Below, one piece after another: positions 1-7,062 of a stretch of DNA of 7,062 bases (within the stretch, counting starts at the first letter, position 1; each line of letters begins with the position of its first letter). The notes under the pieces are model-generated. The model saw only the letters and a list, made by a program, of their open reading frames with translations, had not been told where the DNA came from and made no database searches. The translations under genes were made by a program, and so were the position numbers. Location: contig QHYO01000701.1 of assembly GCA_003224135.1 (NCBI GenBank), positions 1-7,062 on the forward strand, in the 5' to 3' direction. The stretch is from Acidobacteriota bacterium (lineage in GTDB: Bacteria; Acidobacteriota; Terriglobia; Acidiferrales; UBA7541).

Positions 1-1
1 A

Positions 2-499
2 AAGAGCAGCTTTGAGCGTGTGGTATTTCTTGGCACCGGGGCACGTTTCGGAGCGTCGCGGGAAGCGGCTCTAAAGATGCTGGAGATGACAGCGGGCCGG
101 GTCACCACACTTTGTGAAACGTACCTTGCCTTTCGCCATGGGCCAATGAGTTACGTACAAGACAAGACACTAATCGTAGGCTTCCTGTCCTCAGATTCCA
201 TTCTGCGGGCTTACGAATTGGATTTATTGCAGGAACTGGACCAAAAAAATCTTGGCTTATCCAAGCTGCTGGTCGGTGAGAGGATTCCTCATGGGGCGCT
301 AAGAACAGGTGACGTCGCGATTGAGTGCGGCGGCTTGGCGGACCTTGGAGACCAGGACGCTGTGGCAATCGATGTTGTCGTGGCTCAGCTTCTCGGCTTC
401 TTTCGGTGTCTGGAAGAGGACCTCAGTCCGGATTCGCCCTCGGAGGACGGAATCATCCAGCGTGTGGTCGGAAAATTTCCACTTCACACCCCTTCGTAA
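2..499 (+). CDS. agaS: AgaS-type SIS-domain sugar isomerase/deaminase, C-terminal part (5' end outside window)
   Basis: This is the last 165 codons of a cytosolic sugar-phosphate isomerase of the AgaS family. These enzymes act on amino-sugar phosphates such as galactosamine-6-phosphate (deaminase/isomerase) in N-acetylgalactosamine catabolism. The reading frame is open to the left edge, so the GTG at 20 is an internal valine and not a start. The visible part is the second SIS domain. It begins with the sugar-phosphate loop FLGTG, followed by REAALKMLE and, 18 residues after that last Glu, the RHGP motif. The Glu and His correspond to Glu488 and His504 of the GlmS isomerase domain. The end, AQLLGFFRCLEEDLSPDSPSEDG..QRVV, matches the usual AgaS C-terminus. 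The full family length is about 380-390 residues, so roughly the first half is missing only because of the window edge. It lies 62 bases before the next + strand gene and is probably cotranscribed with it. A related SIS isomerase with another amino-sugar substrate is possible. Confidence 0.88.
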   Translation, partial: KSSFERVVFLGTGARFGASREAALKMLEMTAGRVTTLCETYLAFRHGPMSYVQDKTLIVGFLSSDSILRAYELDLLQELDQKNLGLSKLLVGERIPHGALRTGDVAIECGGLADLGDQDAVAIDVVVAQLLGFFRCLEEDLSPDSPSEDGIIQRVVGKFPLHTPS

Positions 500-561
500 A
501 ACTCGGGTTCTCCGAACAAAGCAGGTCGAGGAAAAAGGGTGGCGTAGTTCGACGGCAGAAA

Positions 562-3500
562 ATGACCCATCACTCGACATACTCCAGCTGCAAGAAGCCC
601 GCGCTCGGCTTTCCAGCGGTTCGAGTTGCGCTGCTGCTGTTGTTTCTCTTGGTGACCGCAACGTTCGCAGCGGGCCAGGTACGGGTGTGGGAAGGAACTC
701 TGAAGGTCCCTGTGTACGAGGAGGGAGCTCCCGACCCTAACCCTCCCTTCGATGAATTCTCTACCAATCGCTTCAGTTATCCCTACACTCTGCGAACGGA
801 AATCACCAGTCAGCGCGTGGAACACGACTTGCGCGCAATCTATCTTGAAAACGAATATCTGAAATGTTCCGTCTTGCCCGACGTTGGAGGGCATCTCTAT
901 ACCTGCTTGGACAAGATCAGCGGGCTGCCGATGTTCTACGCGAATCCTTCCATCAAGAAAGCGAAGATTGGATATCGCGGAGCGTGGGCCGCGTTTGGCG
1001 TAGAGTTCAACTTTCCGGTCTCCCACAACTGGGTATCCATGTCGCCTGTAGACTTCGCCTACACGGCAAACCCTGACGGCAGCGCGTCCGTGATCGTCGG
1101 CAATATCGACCGTGTTTACGGGATGCAATGGTCCGTCGCGCTGACGCTGCGCCTGGGTTCAACCGTTTTGGAACAGCGCGTAACACTGAACAACAGGAGC
1201 GATGTACGCCATCGCTTCTATTGGTGGAACAATGCGGCCGTACAAGCCTGGGACGACTCGCGGATCGAATATCCCATGCGCTTTACAGCTGCTCACGGAT
1301 TTGCCGAAATCGAAACCTGGCCGGTGAATTCGCGGGGGAAAGATTTGAGCATCATACGCAACCAGACGGATGGACCGCTCTCCTCGTTTGCTCACGGGAG
1401 CCGCGAAAATTTTATGGGGGTCTGGAATCCAAAGACCAACGCTGGAACCGTGCATTTCGCCGACTATGGCGAGGTGCCGGCGAAAAAGATCTGGTCCTGG
1501 GGCGTCGATGCCGATGGCCTCGATTGGCGCAGCGCGCTTTCCGATAACAACAGCGCCTACGTGGAGATTCAAGCCGGGCTCTTTCGAAATCAGGAGACTT
1601 ATGCGTTTCTGGAGCCACGGCAAACCATAAGTTTCAGCGAATATTGGATGCCGGTTCGGGAGATCGGAGGAATCTCACGAGGCAATCTTGCCGGCGTGGT
1701 TCATTTGCAGCGGAAACAAGGAACATTGTATGCGGCTCTTAATGCCAACCGAAAAATTCCCGCGGCTTCCGTTCGCATTTTCGACGGAAACGCCTCGTTG
1801 CTCGACGAGCGAGTAGACCTCGAACCGGAACGCGTCTGGAAGAAGGAGATTGGCGTTCAGGACGCCAGCCGCAAATACAGATTTGAGCTGAGGAGCAAAG
1901 AAGGCACCGTTTTGATCGCACAGTCCGAGGGCGAATATGACTGGGTGCCGGATTCGGAAATCAAGGTTGGTCCGCAGACATCCTACGCAATTCCTCAGGA
2001 GACAAATCGAACCGCGGATGACTGGCTCGAATTTGCCATCACAGCGGAGCTAAACGGTGAGTTGTTGAATGCCGCGAAGTGCTATGAAAAAGCCCTCGAG
2101 AGATTCCCGACCAGTTTCGAGTTACAAAAAGCTTCCGGGCGACTTTTCGCGAGCTTGAAGCGTTATCAGGAGGCTACCGATCATCTCGCCGCCGCGCACG
2201 CGCGAAACACCACGGACAGTGAAGTGTCTTACTATCTCGGGATCAGCTATGAGGGACTGGGGCGAGACCGCGATGCGCTCGATGCCTATCAGGAAGCCAT
2301 GCGATTGCCGTCTTATCGGGCGGCGGCGGCGTTGCGGGTTGGCGAACTGTTGGCGCGACAGGGTGCGATGCAGGCTGCGGAAGACGCACTGACGATCAGC
2401 CTCCGGTCTGCACCGGAGGATCTTCGCGCCGCAGAGGAACTCGGCGCTGTCGAACGGGCACGCGGGAAACTTGAGAGTGCGAACCTACTTGCACGCGAGT
2501 GGCTCGCGCGATTCCCGCTGAGCGATTTTCTCAATGAAGAGATAGGCGAACCCCACCTTGAGCACCTTTCCGCGGATCCCTATCGTCTTTTGAATGTGGC
2601 CTCTGAATACGCAAGGTTGGGGCTCTACCGGCGAGCCATAGACGTTCTTTCGCGAACGTATCCACCCGTCAATGCCGACCAGCGCGAGCCCGGCGCTGTA
2701 GCGCCGCAAAACCATCCTCTTGTGGTTTACTTTCGCGGATATTGCCGCGAAAAGCTAGGAGAGTCTGGCGCAAGCGACTACGCGGAGGCCGGCCGGCTCT
2801 CGACGACTTACGTGTTTCCGAACAGCGGCGAAGATTCTAGCTCGTTGCAGGCGGCGTTGCGTCAGAACGAAAGCAACGCGAGTGCGCATGCTCTTCTCGG
2901 CGATTGGTACTTTGCTCGTGGAGAAGCGGATCGCGCTCTTGAAGAATGGAAGCGTGCGCGAGCCTACAATCCCCGTCTGCCCGCGTTGGACGCCAGCATC
3001 GGATTAGCAGAACTCAAGGTAAAAGCCAATTTTGACGGTGCATTGGATGTCTTTGAAGAAGGCATAAAGAACGATCCGCGGAACATAGCCAATTATTCGG
3101 GCGCGATTGCAGCTACCGCGCTTCTCCGGAAGCCTCCCGCAGATCGGGTGAATATTCTCGAACGATATCCGGACCTGAACACCATGCCGACGGCTCTGGT
3201 TTATGAACTGGCGTTGAGCCGCGCGGAAGCAGGGGACTATCGAGGCGCGATAAATTTGTTCAGAAATCGATTTTTTGGACGAGAAGAAGGAGGTACCAAC
3301 GTACGGCAGGTTTGGATTGAAGTAAGAGTGACGCAAGCCGTTGGGTTGGGACGCGCGGGTCATTGCGACGAGGCGCTTGCCGTAGTGAAAGGGATCGGTT
3401 CTCCCGTGCCGGGACTCGCGTTCACCGAGAATGGCCTACAGGGCATCCTAGAGTCCGCTAGAACCAACTACCTCCTTGGGGAATTGTCCGCTTCTTGCGG

Positions 3501-3834
3501 GGAAAAAACGGATGCAGACCGGCGATATCAGGCCGCTTCTCAGGCAACCGAGGCCTCTCAAGTGGTTTGGGCTTGGGCCGCAGCCAGGAAACGAGCCGGG
3601 TATGACCCGGCACAATGGCGAGTGCGCCTCACTTCGGCCCTCTCGCAGGCTGAGTCTACGTCCCGCACCAGCGCTTTGAAGGGCTGGTGGATTTGTTCAA
3701 TCGGAACTTTACAAATTGCACTCGGTCGCGATGAACAGGGTAAATCCTCTTTACGTGAAGCGCTTCTTCTGCCGGATAGTTTGATGTCTTATCACTTCGC
3801 GCGCTTGGTTCTTGACGGCGCTACACCTCGATAA
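562..3834 (+). CDS. Exported DUF5107 and tetratricopeptide-repeat protein
   Basis: A 1,090-residue secreted protein of unknown biochemical function. Residues 1-38 form a signal peptide: a basic stretch (KK at 11-12, R21), a hydrophobic core VALLLLFLLVTATFAAG, and probable cleavage near AAG-Q. Residues about 70-365 match DUF5107: ENEYLKCSVLPDVGGHLY (96-113), YRGAWAAFGVEFNFP (138-152), FYWWNNAAVQAWDD (219-232) and SAYVEIQAGLF..FLEP (331-352). This family is thought to have a galactose-mutarotase/glycosidase-like beta-supersandwich. Residues about 375-470 look like a second beta domain. Residues about 485-1085 are a chain of TPR helices; clear units lie near 485-517, 518-551, 552-585, 586-618, 619-652 and 771-804, and the rest are degenerate. 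The frame stays open upstream to 325, but that stretch overlaps agaS; ATG 562 is chosen because the signal peptide starts there. No strong Shine-Dalgarno sequence precedes it; a GAGGA lies about 29 bases upstream. Glycan binding or processing outside the cytoplasm is inferred from the fold and neighbours. Confidence 0.9.
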   Translation: MTHHSTYSSCKKPALGFPAVRVALLLLFLLVTATFAAGQVRVWEGTLKVPVYEEGAPDPNPPFDEFSTNRFSYPYTLRTEITSQRVEHDLRAIYLENEYLKCSVLPDVGGHLYTCLDKISGLPMFYANPSIKKAKIGYRGAWAAFGVEFNFPVSHNWVSMSPVDFAYTANPDGSASVIVGNIDRVYGMQWSVALTLRLGSTVLEQRVTLNNRSDVRHRFYWWNNAAVQAWDDSRIEYPMRFTAAHGFAEIETWPVNSRGKDLSIIRNQTDGPLSSFAHGSRENFMGVWNPKTNAGTVHFADYGEVPAKKIWSWGVDADGLDWRSALSDNNSAYVEIQAGLFRNQETYAFLEPRQTISFSEYWMPVREIGGISRGNLAGVVHLQRKQGTLYAALNANRKIPAASVRIFDGNASLLDERVDLEPERVWKKEIGVQDASRKYRFELRSKEGTVLIAQSEGEYDWVPDSEIKVGPQTSYAIPQETNRTADDWLEFAITAELNGELLNAAKCYEKALERFPTSFELQKASGRLFASLKRYQEATDHLAAAHARNTTDSEVSYYLGISYEGLGRDRDALDAYQEAMRLPSYRAAAALRVGELLARQGAMQAAEDALTISLRSAPEDLRAAEELGAVERARGKLESANLLAREWLARFPLSDFLNEEIGEPHLEHLSADPYRLLNVASEYARLGLYRRAIDVLSRTYPPVNADQREPGAVAPQNHPLVVYFRGYCREKLGESGASDYAEAGRLSTTYVFPNSGEDSSSLQAALRQNESNASAHALLGDWYFARGEADRALEEWKRARAYNPRLPALDASIGLAELKVKANFDGALDVFEEGIKNDPRNIANYSGAIAATALLRKPPADRVNILERYPDLNTMPTALVYELALSRAEAGDYRGAINLFRNRFFGREEGGTNVRQVWIEVRVTQAVGLGRAGHCDEALAVVKGIGSPVPGLAFTENGLQGILESARTNYLLGELSASCGEKTDADRRYQAASQATEASQVVWAWAAARKRAGYDPAQWRVRLTSALSQAESTSRTSALKGWWICSIGTLQIALGRDEQGKSSLREALLLPDSLMSYHFARLVLDGATPR

Positions 3835-3998
3835 CTTCGATACCTTTCTGCCTGCTTCGGTAAATTCTGAAGTTGCGCCCCTTATCCGTGATCAGACGGT
3901 GGATCCTGTCAAAAGGACCAATCTTAGAGATCGCCTGCGGCCCAGCTTGCTGAAATCTGCGACAACAGTCACTTCCGCATTTTTAAATCGCAGATCTG
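3835..3998. other. Convergent intergenic spacer, no gene seen
   Basis: This is the non-coding stretch between the stop of the DUF5107/TPR gene and the shared terminator. I see no credible coding frame, RNA gene or repeat family member. The one notable detail is an 8-base inverted pair, ATCTGCGA at 3955-3962 and TCGCAGAT at 3988-3995, separated by 25 bases. It may be chance or a weak extra hairpin at the 3' end of the + strand transcript. Confidence 0.5.
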
Positions 3999-4032
3999 AA
4001 AAGGGCGGCGGAGAGAGTGGCCGCCCTTTTTT
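3999..4032. terminator. Bidirectional rho-independent terminator
   Basis: An 11-base perfect stem, AAAAGGGCGGC (3999-4009) with GCCGCCCTTTT (4020-4030), encloses a 10-base loop. On the + strand it is followed by a T run (six Ts at 4027-4032). On the - strand the same hairpin ends in four Ts. It lies 164 bases past the + strand stop and 29 bases past the - strand stop of the lyase gene, so it can end both convergent transcripts. Confidence 0.85.
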
Positions 4033-4059
4033 ATCGTGAGGATTCTGCAGGCACGCAAA

Positions 4060-6414
4060 TTAAACTTGTTTGAATCGCAGCCTGACGCTATGAACGCCAT
4101 CCAGAGTTAATGCCAGAACGCCTTTGTTGTTCGAACGAAGGTGTTCTGTTCTGACTGCAATTCCGGGTGCCGCAATCGATGTGGGTGTGGTGATATTGGG
4201 ACCCGCAAACGTAATTTCAAATAGCGCGTCCTCCTTCAGCCCAAATGCCAAGAGTTCTGTGCAGGCGATCGCGGGAACGGTCACTTCTCCTTCGAGAAGT
4301 GGGGAAATGCCGGAGTTGAATAAGGCCACCGGGCCAGATTCGAATGCCGCGCCCGCTACATTCAGACCTTTCACCAATTCAACCGGGTGCTTGCCGGTAG
4401 CTGCGCGTGATCCTATTTCCAGCACATGAAGAAAATGATCTTCCTCGGCAGGCACCGCGGGCGATACTTCCACTCGCCACGCGCCAGATACGACATTCTT
4501 GCGGTTGGAATGTTCGAGTTTTTGGAAATTGTTCCCCCAGAAATTCTTCCACATAGACTGAAGGCGAGGGTCGCGGGGAAGAGGTCCGCCTTCAGCAGGG
4601 TCAAGCGGCCAGTTTTCGCCGCTGCCCCAATCGCCGCCGTGCTCATTCCCAGGGGTCCAGAACTCATTGCCCGGTCCTCCGCGCTTAGTTACCGAACGTC
4701 GTTCGGGCAGAAGACAATGCACCAATAATTCGCCGTCGCCGTCATGAAAGCGAAATTCGTCGGCATCGGCAAAATCTGTTGCACCGTGCGCTGCGACACC
4801 GCCCGCAGCGATGAATGAAGGTTCATTGACGCCGTGCAATAACCAAATTTTTCGAAAGCCGCGATCGGTACTGATGACGCGATCGAAAATAAACAAAATA
4901 TTTGAGATCGGAATGTAAAGCAATTGGCGTGTGAAACAACTGAGTTTGCCGGGCGCATAGGCTTTTGTGGCGTCCCCCAGCGCATAGTGATAGGAGCCTG
5001 CCTTGTAATCGACGACGCGCATGGTAGCGAGATTCCAGAGTTCGCGTGTGCGATTCCAGTCTTCGATGCTGCGCACGGTATTCCAGAAACGAGCGGAATC
5101 CATGCGTTGTCCGCCATCATTGGCGGCATCCACGATGTTGTCAGACCAGAAGAATCGCTCGTGCGGGTCATAAACCAGAATGGAATTGTGCGCCACCGTG
5201 CGACGGTAATAGTTCAGGTAATGCGGGCTCTCGGTATCCGTATAGTCGGCGCCGCTATCGATAGCCAGATATCCGCGGTGATAAATCGAAAAGTGGTTCT
5301 GCGATAGATGCTGGTGCTTTGAAAAATAGGGGCCGCAATCGAATTCGATCCAGGTTGAATTGCGTTTCCAACCGTCGCGCATCACCAGATGACCGACACC
5401 AGGGAAGAATCGCTGTCGCGGAAGTTCCGAAGGCCCGGCGAGCGCAGGCTCCCGCGGCACTACCTCGAAGTCGTTCCACAGAAATTCCAGCACTGGAAGA
5501 ACCCATTTAGCAGGAGTGAAACCGCTGTTTCGCAGAAGCCATGCGCTATAGGGGTCCTTGAACCGGTGAACAGCGTAACCCAGCAGAGCCGTATCTCTTT
5601 CGTCGAGTATTGGATACTCGTTATCGCCCTCACGCGAAGGTGTTCCGTCGGGTAGCAATTTGTATAGATAGGTGGCTCCGATGTTGGCAAAGATCGTATA
5701 ACTGCGGGCAGGATCGACGGCAGTTGTGGTGCGTTGAAGTTCCGCGAGCACGGCCAAGAGAGCAAGCGTAATTCGAAAGTAATCCATAGATTCGTGATAA
5801 CTGCCTTCTGGCGTGACCAGTTGGGTGGTTTCCAGGATATTGTCGAACGCTTGTTGAGTCCGCTGGCGTAAAGCACTGCAGCGATCGGCGACACTTGGGT
5901 GGGCTCGCACAGCGGCCAGAGCAAACGAAACAATTGCAAGATAGCGGAGCACGTAGTTGTGATACGAAGCTTGTTCCGGTATCGAAAGATCCGGGCCTGC
6001 GAGTAGAGACGAAGCACTATCCACGAGTCCGCTCGCAACGCTGTCTTTAAGCGCTCGATCGAACGCAGGATGCTCATACAGCCAATCGAATGCGAGGGAC
6101 AAACTGACAAATTGCATCCAGGAACGCGAGAGCGAGTTCTGCGGAAGGCCGGGCAATGCACGAATACCCGCGATTGCTCGCTCGGCGAACTCATCTTTTT
6201 TGGTAATTTGCCAGGACAGAGCCCAGCCGGCGATATCCGCAGAGGGGCGCCGGCCGCGATCATAACGAGTTTTCAATACGCCGAGGCCGCTGAAGGGATC
6301 ATCTTGAAGCAGCAACAAGGAAGGATGAATCCCTGATTCGGAGGGCTGTTTAAGAAGGCCAACAGGAAAGGCTGCGGCACTTAACAACGCAGATGAGAAC
6401 TCTCGCCGGTTCAT
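4060..6414 (-). CDS. Exported heparinase II/III-family polysaccharide lyase
   Basis: A 784-residue protein of the heparinase II/III lyase superfamily, which cleaves uronic-acid-containing polysaccharides by beta-elimination. The N-terminus MNRREFSSALLSAAAFP resembles a twin-arginine leader (RR at 3-4), suggesting export in folded form. Residues about 40-330 are the alpha-helical toroid, with YHNYV (151-155) and GSYHESMDY (204-212), which likely supply the His and Tyr of the active site. Residues about 330-480 are the heparinase II/III domain: HQH (367-369), AIDSG (Asp386) and AHN (His409). Their spacing mirrors His406, His408, Asp425 and His451 of Pedobacter heparinase II, so a bound Zn is predicted. 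The rest is beta-sandwich, with a GGPGNEFW motif at 579-586. An in-frame ATG at 6468 would add 18 residues; 6414 is preferred because it puts the RR motif at the extreme N-terminus, though a weak GGAG 14 bases upstream does not settle it. It follows the MFS gene in probable operon. The substrate is unknown; chondroitin, heparin, alginate and other PL families share this fold. Confidence 0.9.
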   Translation of the reverse strand: MNRREFSSALLSAAAFPVGLLKQPSESGIHPSLLLLQDDPFSGLGVLKTRYDRGRRPSADIAGWALSWQITKKDEFAERAIAGIRALPGLPQNSLSRSWMQFVSLSLAFDWLYEHPAFDRALKDSVASGLVDSASSLLAGPDLSIPEQASYHNYVLRYLAIVSFALAAVRAHPSVADRCSALRQRTQQAFDNILETTQLVTPEGSYHESMDYFRITLALLAVLAELQRTTTAVDPARSYTIFANIGATYLYKLLPDGTPSREGDNEYPILDERDTALLGYAVHRFKDPYSAWLLRNSGFTPAKWVLPVLEFLWNDFEVVPREPALAGPSELPRQRFFPGVGHLVMRDGWKRNSTWIEFDCGPYFSKHQHLSQNHFSIYHRGYLAIDSGADYTDTESPHYLNYYRRTVAHNSILVYDPHERFFWSDNIVDAANDGGQRMDSARFWNTVRSIEDWNRTRELWNLATMRVVDYKAGSYHYALGDATKAYAPGKLSCFTRQLLYIPISNILFIFDRVISTDRGFRKIWLLHGVNEPSFIAAGGVAAHGATDFADADEFRFHDGDGELLVHCLLPERRSVTKRGGPGNEFWTPGNEHGGDWGSGENWPLDPAEGGPLPRDPRLQSMWKNFWGNNFQKLEHSNRKNVVSGAWRVEVSPAVPAEEDHFLHVLEIGSRAATGKHPVELVKGLNVAGAAFESGPVALFNSGISPLLEGEVTVPAIACTELLAFGLKEDALFEITFAGPNITTPTSIAAPGIAVRTEHLRSNNKGVLALTLDGVHSVRLRFKQV

Positions 6415-6497
6415 TTTCACGCTGCGAACTCCATCACCGCGGAAGTCGCCTGATAAAGCGAAATTCATCGATCCGATTTTCGCTCGCGCAAGGTGAG

Positions 6498-7061
6498 CTA
6501 GGCTGATGACTTTTCAGAATTGGGTGATACCGCAAATATGGCAGCGCCTCCCAGCAGACCTGCAACGGCGATGATATTCCATGCCAACTCGTAGCTGTGA
6601 CGAGTGTCGAAAATTCTGCCAGCGAGCCAGGGCGCCCCCCATTGTCCCAGCGAATAACCCATTATGATAAGAGCCAGCAGTTTCCCGAGTGAGACGGTCC
6701 CAAAACATTCCGCGGCAACCAGCGGGATCAGCATGTAGTCCGCTCCCATCGAGAAACCAAAAACTGCCACGAAGGCCCAGATCACCGCGGGATAGTGCGC
6801 AAAATTGAGCAAGAGGACTGAGACGCTCAGGATGGCGTAGAACAACGCCATGACGTCTTTCTTTCGAAAGCGATCCGCCAAGTAGCCCACCAGTACGCGG
6901 CCGCCCAGACTGGCCACCAGCAGAGCCGTAAAGAATCGCGACGACATGCTGGCGGAATAGCCTGCATCCTTCAGAAACAAGATGAAATGTTGGATCACCG
7001 CGCCGATGGCGCCAATGACCACGGTTGATCCCGCCAGGATAAACCAAAAGTTCGTAGTGCG
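6498..7061 (-). CDS. MFS transporter, C-terminal half (5' end outside window)
   Basis: The last 187 residues of a major facilitator superfamily carrier in the inner membrane; the frame is open to the right edge, so the GTG at 7022 is not the start. Six hydrophobic segments are visible, matching TM7-TM12 of a 12-helix carrier: FWFILAGSTVVIGAIGAVIQ, FFTALLVASLGGRVLVGYLA, VMALFYAILSVSVLLLNF, AVIWAFVAVFGFSMGADYML, LLALIIMGYSLGQWGAPWLA and LAWNIIAVAGLLGGAAIFAV. After the second comes GRVLVGYLADRFRKKDV, the MFS loop motif (G-x-L-x-D-R-x-x-x-K) in its second-half position between TM8 and TM9. The run QHFILFLKDAGYS resembles carriers for organic acids, such as the oxalate/formate and monocarboxylate groups, so an acidic sugar or acid product is a reasonable cargo, but this is inference. 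The stop lies 29 bases before the longer lyase start and 83 before the preferred one, so the two genes are likely cotranscribed with this one first. Confidence 0.88.
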   Translation of the reverse strand, partial: RTTNFWFILAGSTVVIGAIGAVIQHFILFLKDAGYSASMSSRFFTALLVASLGGRVLVGYLADRFRKKDVMALFYAILSVSVLLLNFAHYPAVIWAFVAVFGFSMGADYMLIPLVAAECFGTVSLGKLLALIIMGYSLGQWGAPWLAGRIFDTRHSYELAWNIIAVAGLLGGAAIFAVSPNSEKSSA

Positions 7062-7062
7062 A

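Noticed and set aside
506..517. Small TCGG...CCGA inverted repeat upstream of the DUF5107/TPR gene as an operator
   Set aside because: The stem is only four bases and is expected by chance; no promoter elements accompany it.
325..561. Upstream extension of the DUF5107/TPR frame by 79 codons
   Set aside because: It overlaps the well-conserved end of agaS in another frame, and the signal peptide begins naturally at the ATG at 562.
484..1128. 214-codon open frame on the - strand
   Set aside because: Antisense to the signal peptide and DUF5107 region, whose + strand translation is clearly the conserved protein.
3812..4039. 75-codon + strand open frame between the convergent genes
   Set aside because: It overlaps the end of the TPR gene and runs through the terminator hairpin; its C-terminus is just translated stem-loop, and no recognisable domain is present.
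5460..6263. 267-codon open frame on the - strand
   Set aside because: It lies wholly inside the lyase gene in a shifted frame, and its translation shows no family motifs; it is a shadow of the real gene.

Overview
The window (7,062 bases, moderately GC-rich) looks like a chromosomal piece of a soil-type bacterium, most likely an Acidobacteriota. That guess rests on the types of protein present: an exported DUF5107/TPR protein, a heparinase II/III-family lyase with an RR-type leader, and an MFS carrier, all common neighbours in that phylum. No rRNA, tRNA, CRISPR array or mobile element is visible, and the taxonomy is inference only.

Layout. On the + strand, the window opens inside the C-terminal half of an AgaS-type sugar isomerase/deaminase (SIS domain), ending at 499. 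It is followed 62 bases later by a 1,090-residue secreted protein (562-3834) with a signal peptide, a DUF5107 beta-sandwich domain and a long TPR solenoid. A 225-base convergent intergenic region (3835-4059) carries one strong hairpin terminator that can work in both directions. On the - strand, reading leftward, an MFS transporter (C-terminal half only, entering from the right edge) is followed after a short gap by a heparinase II/III-like polysaccharide lyase with a Tat-like leader.

How the genes may work together (inference). The exported lyase would cleave a uronic-acid-containing polysaccharide and the MFS carrier would bring in small acidic products. The AgaS-type enzyme would isomerise/deaminate an amino-sugar phosphate in the cytosol. 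The DUF5107-TPR protein, probably periplasmic or surface exposed, has a sugar-mutarotase-like fold and may bind or process glycans. Together this suggests a small catabolic locus for an amino-sugar/uronate polymer such as a glycosaminoglycan-like glycan. The substrate cannot be read from sequence alone. Two convergent transcription units are expected: agaS-DUF5107/TPR and MFS-heparinase.
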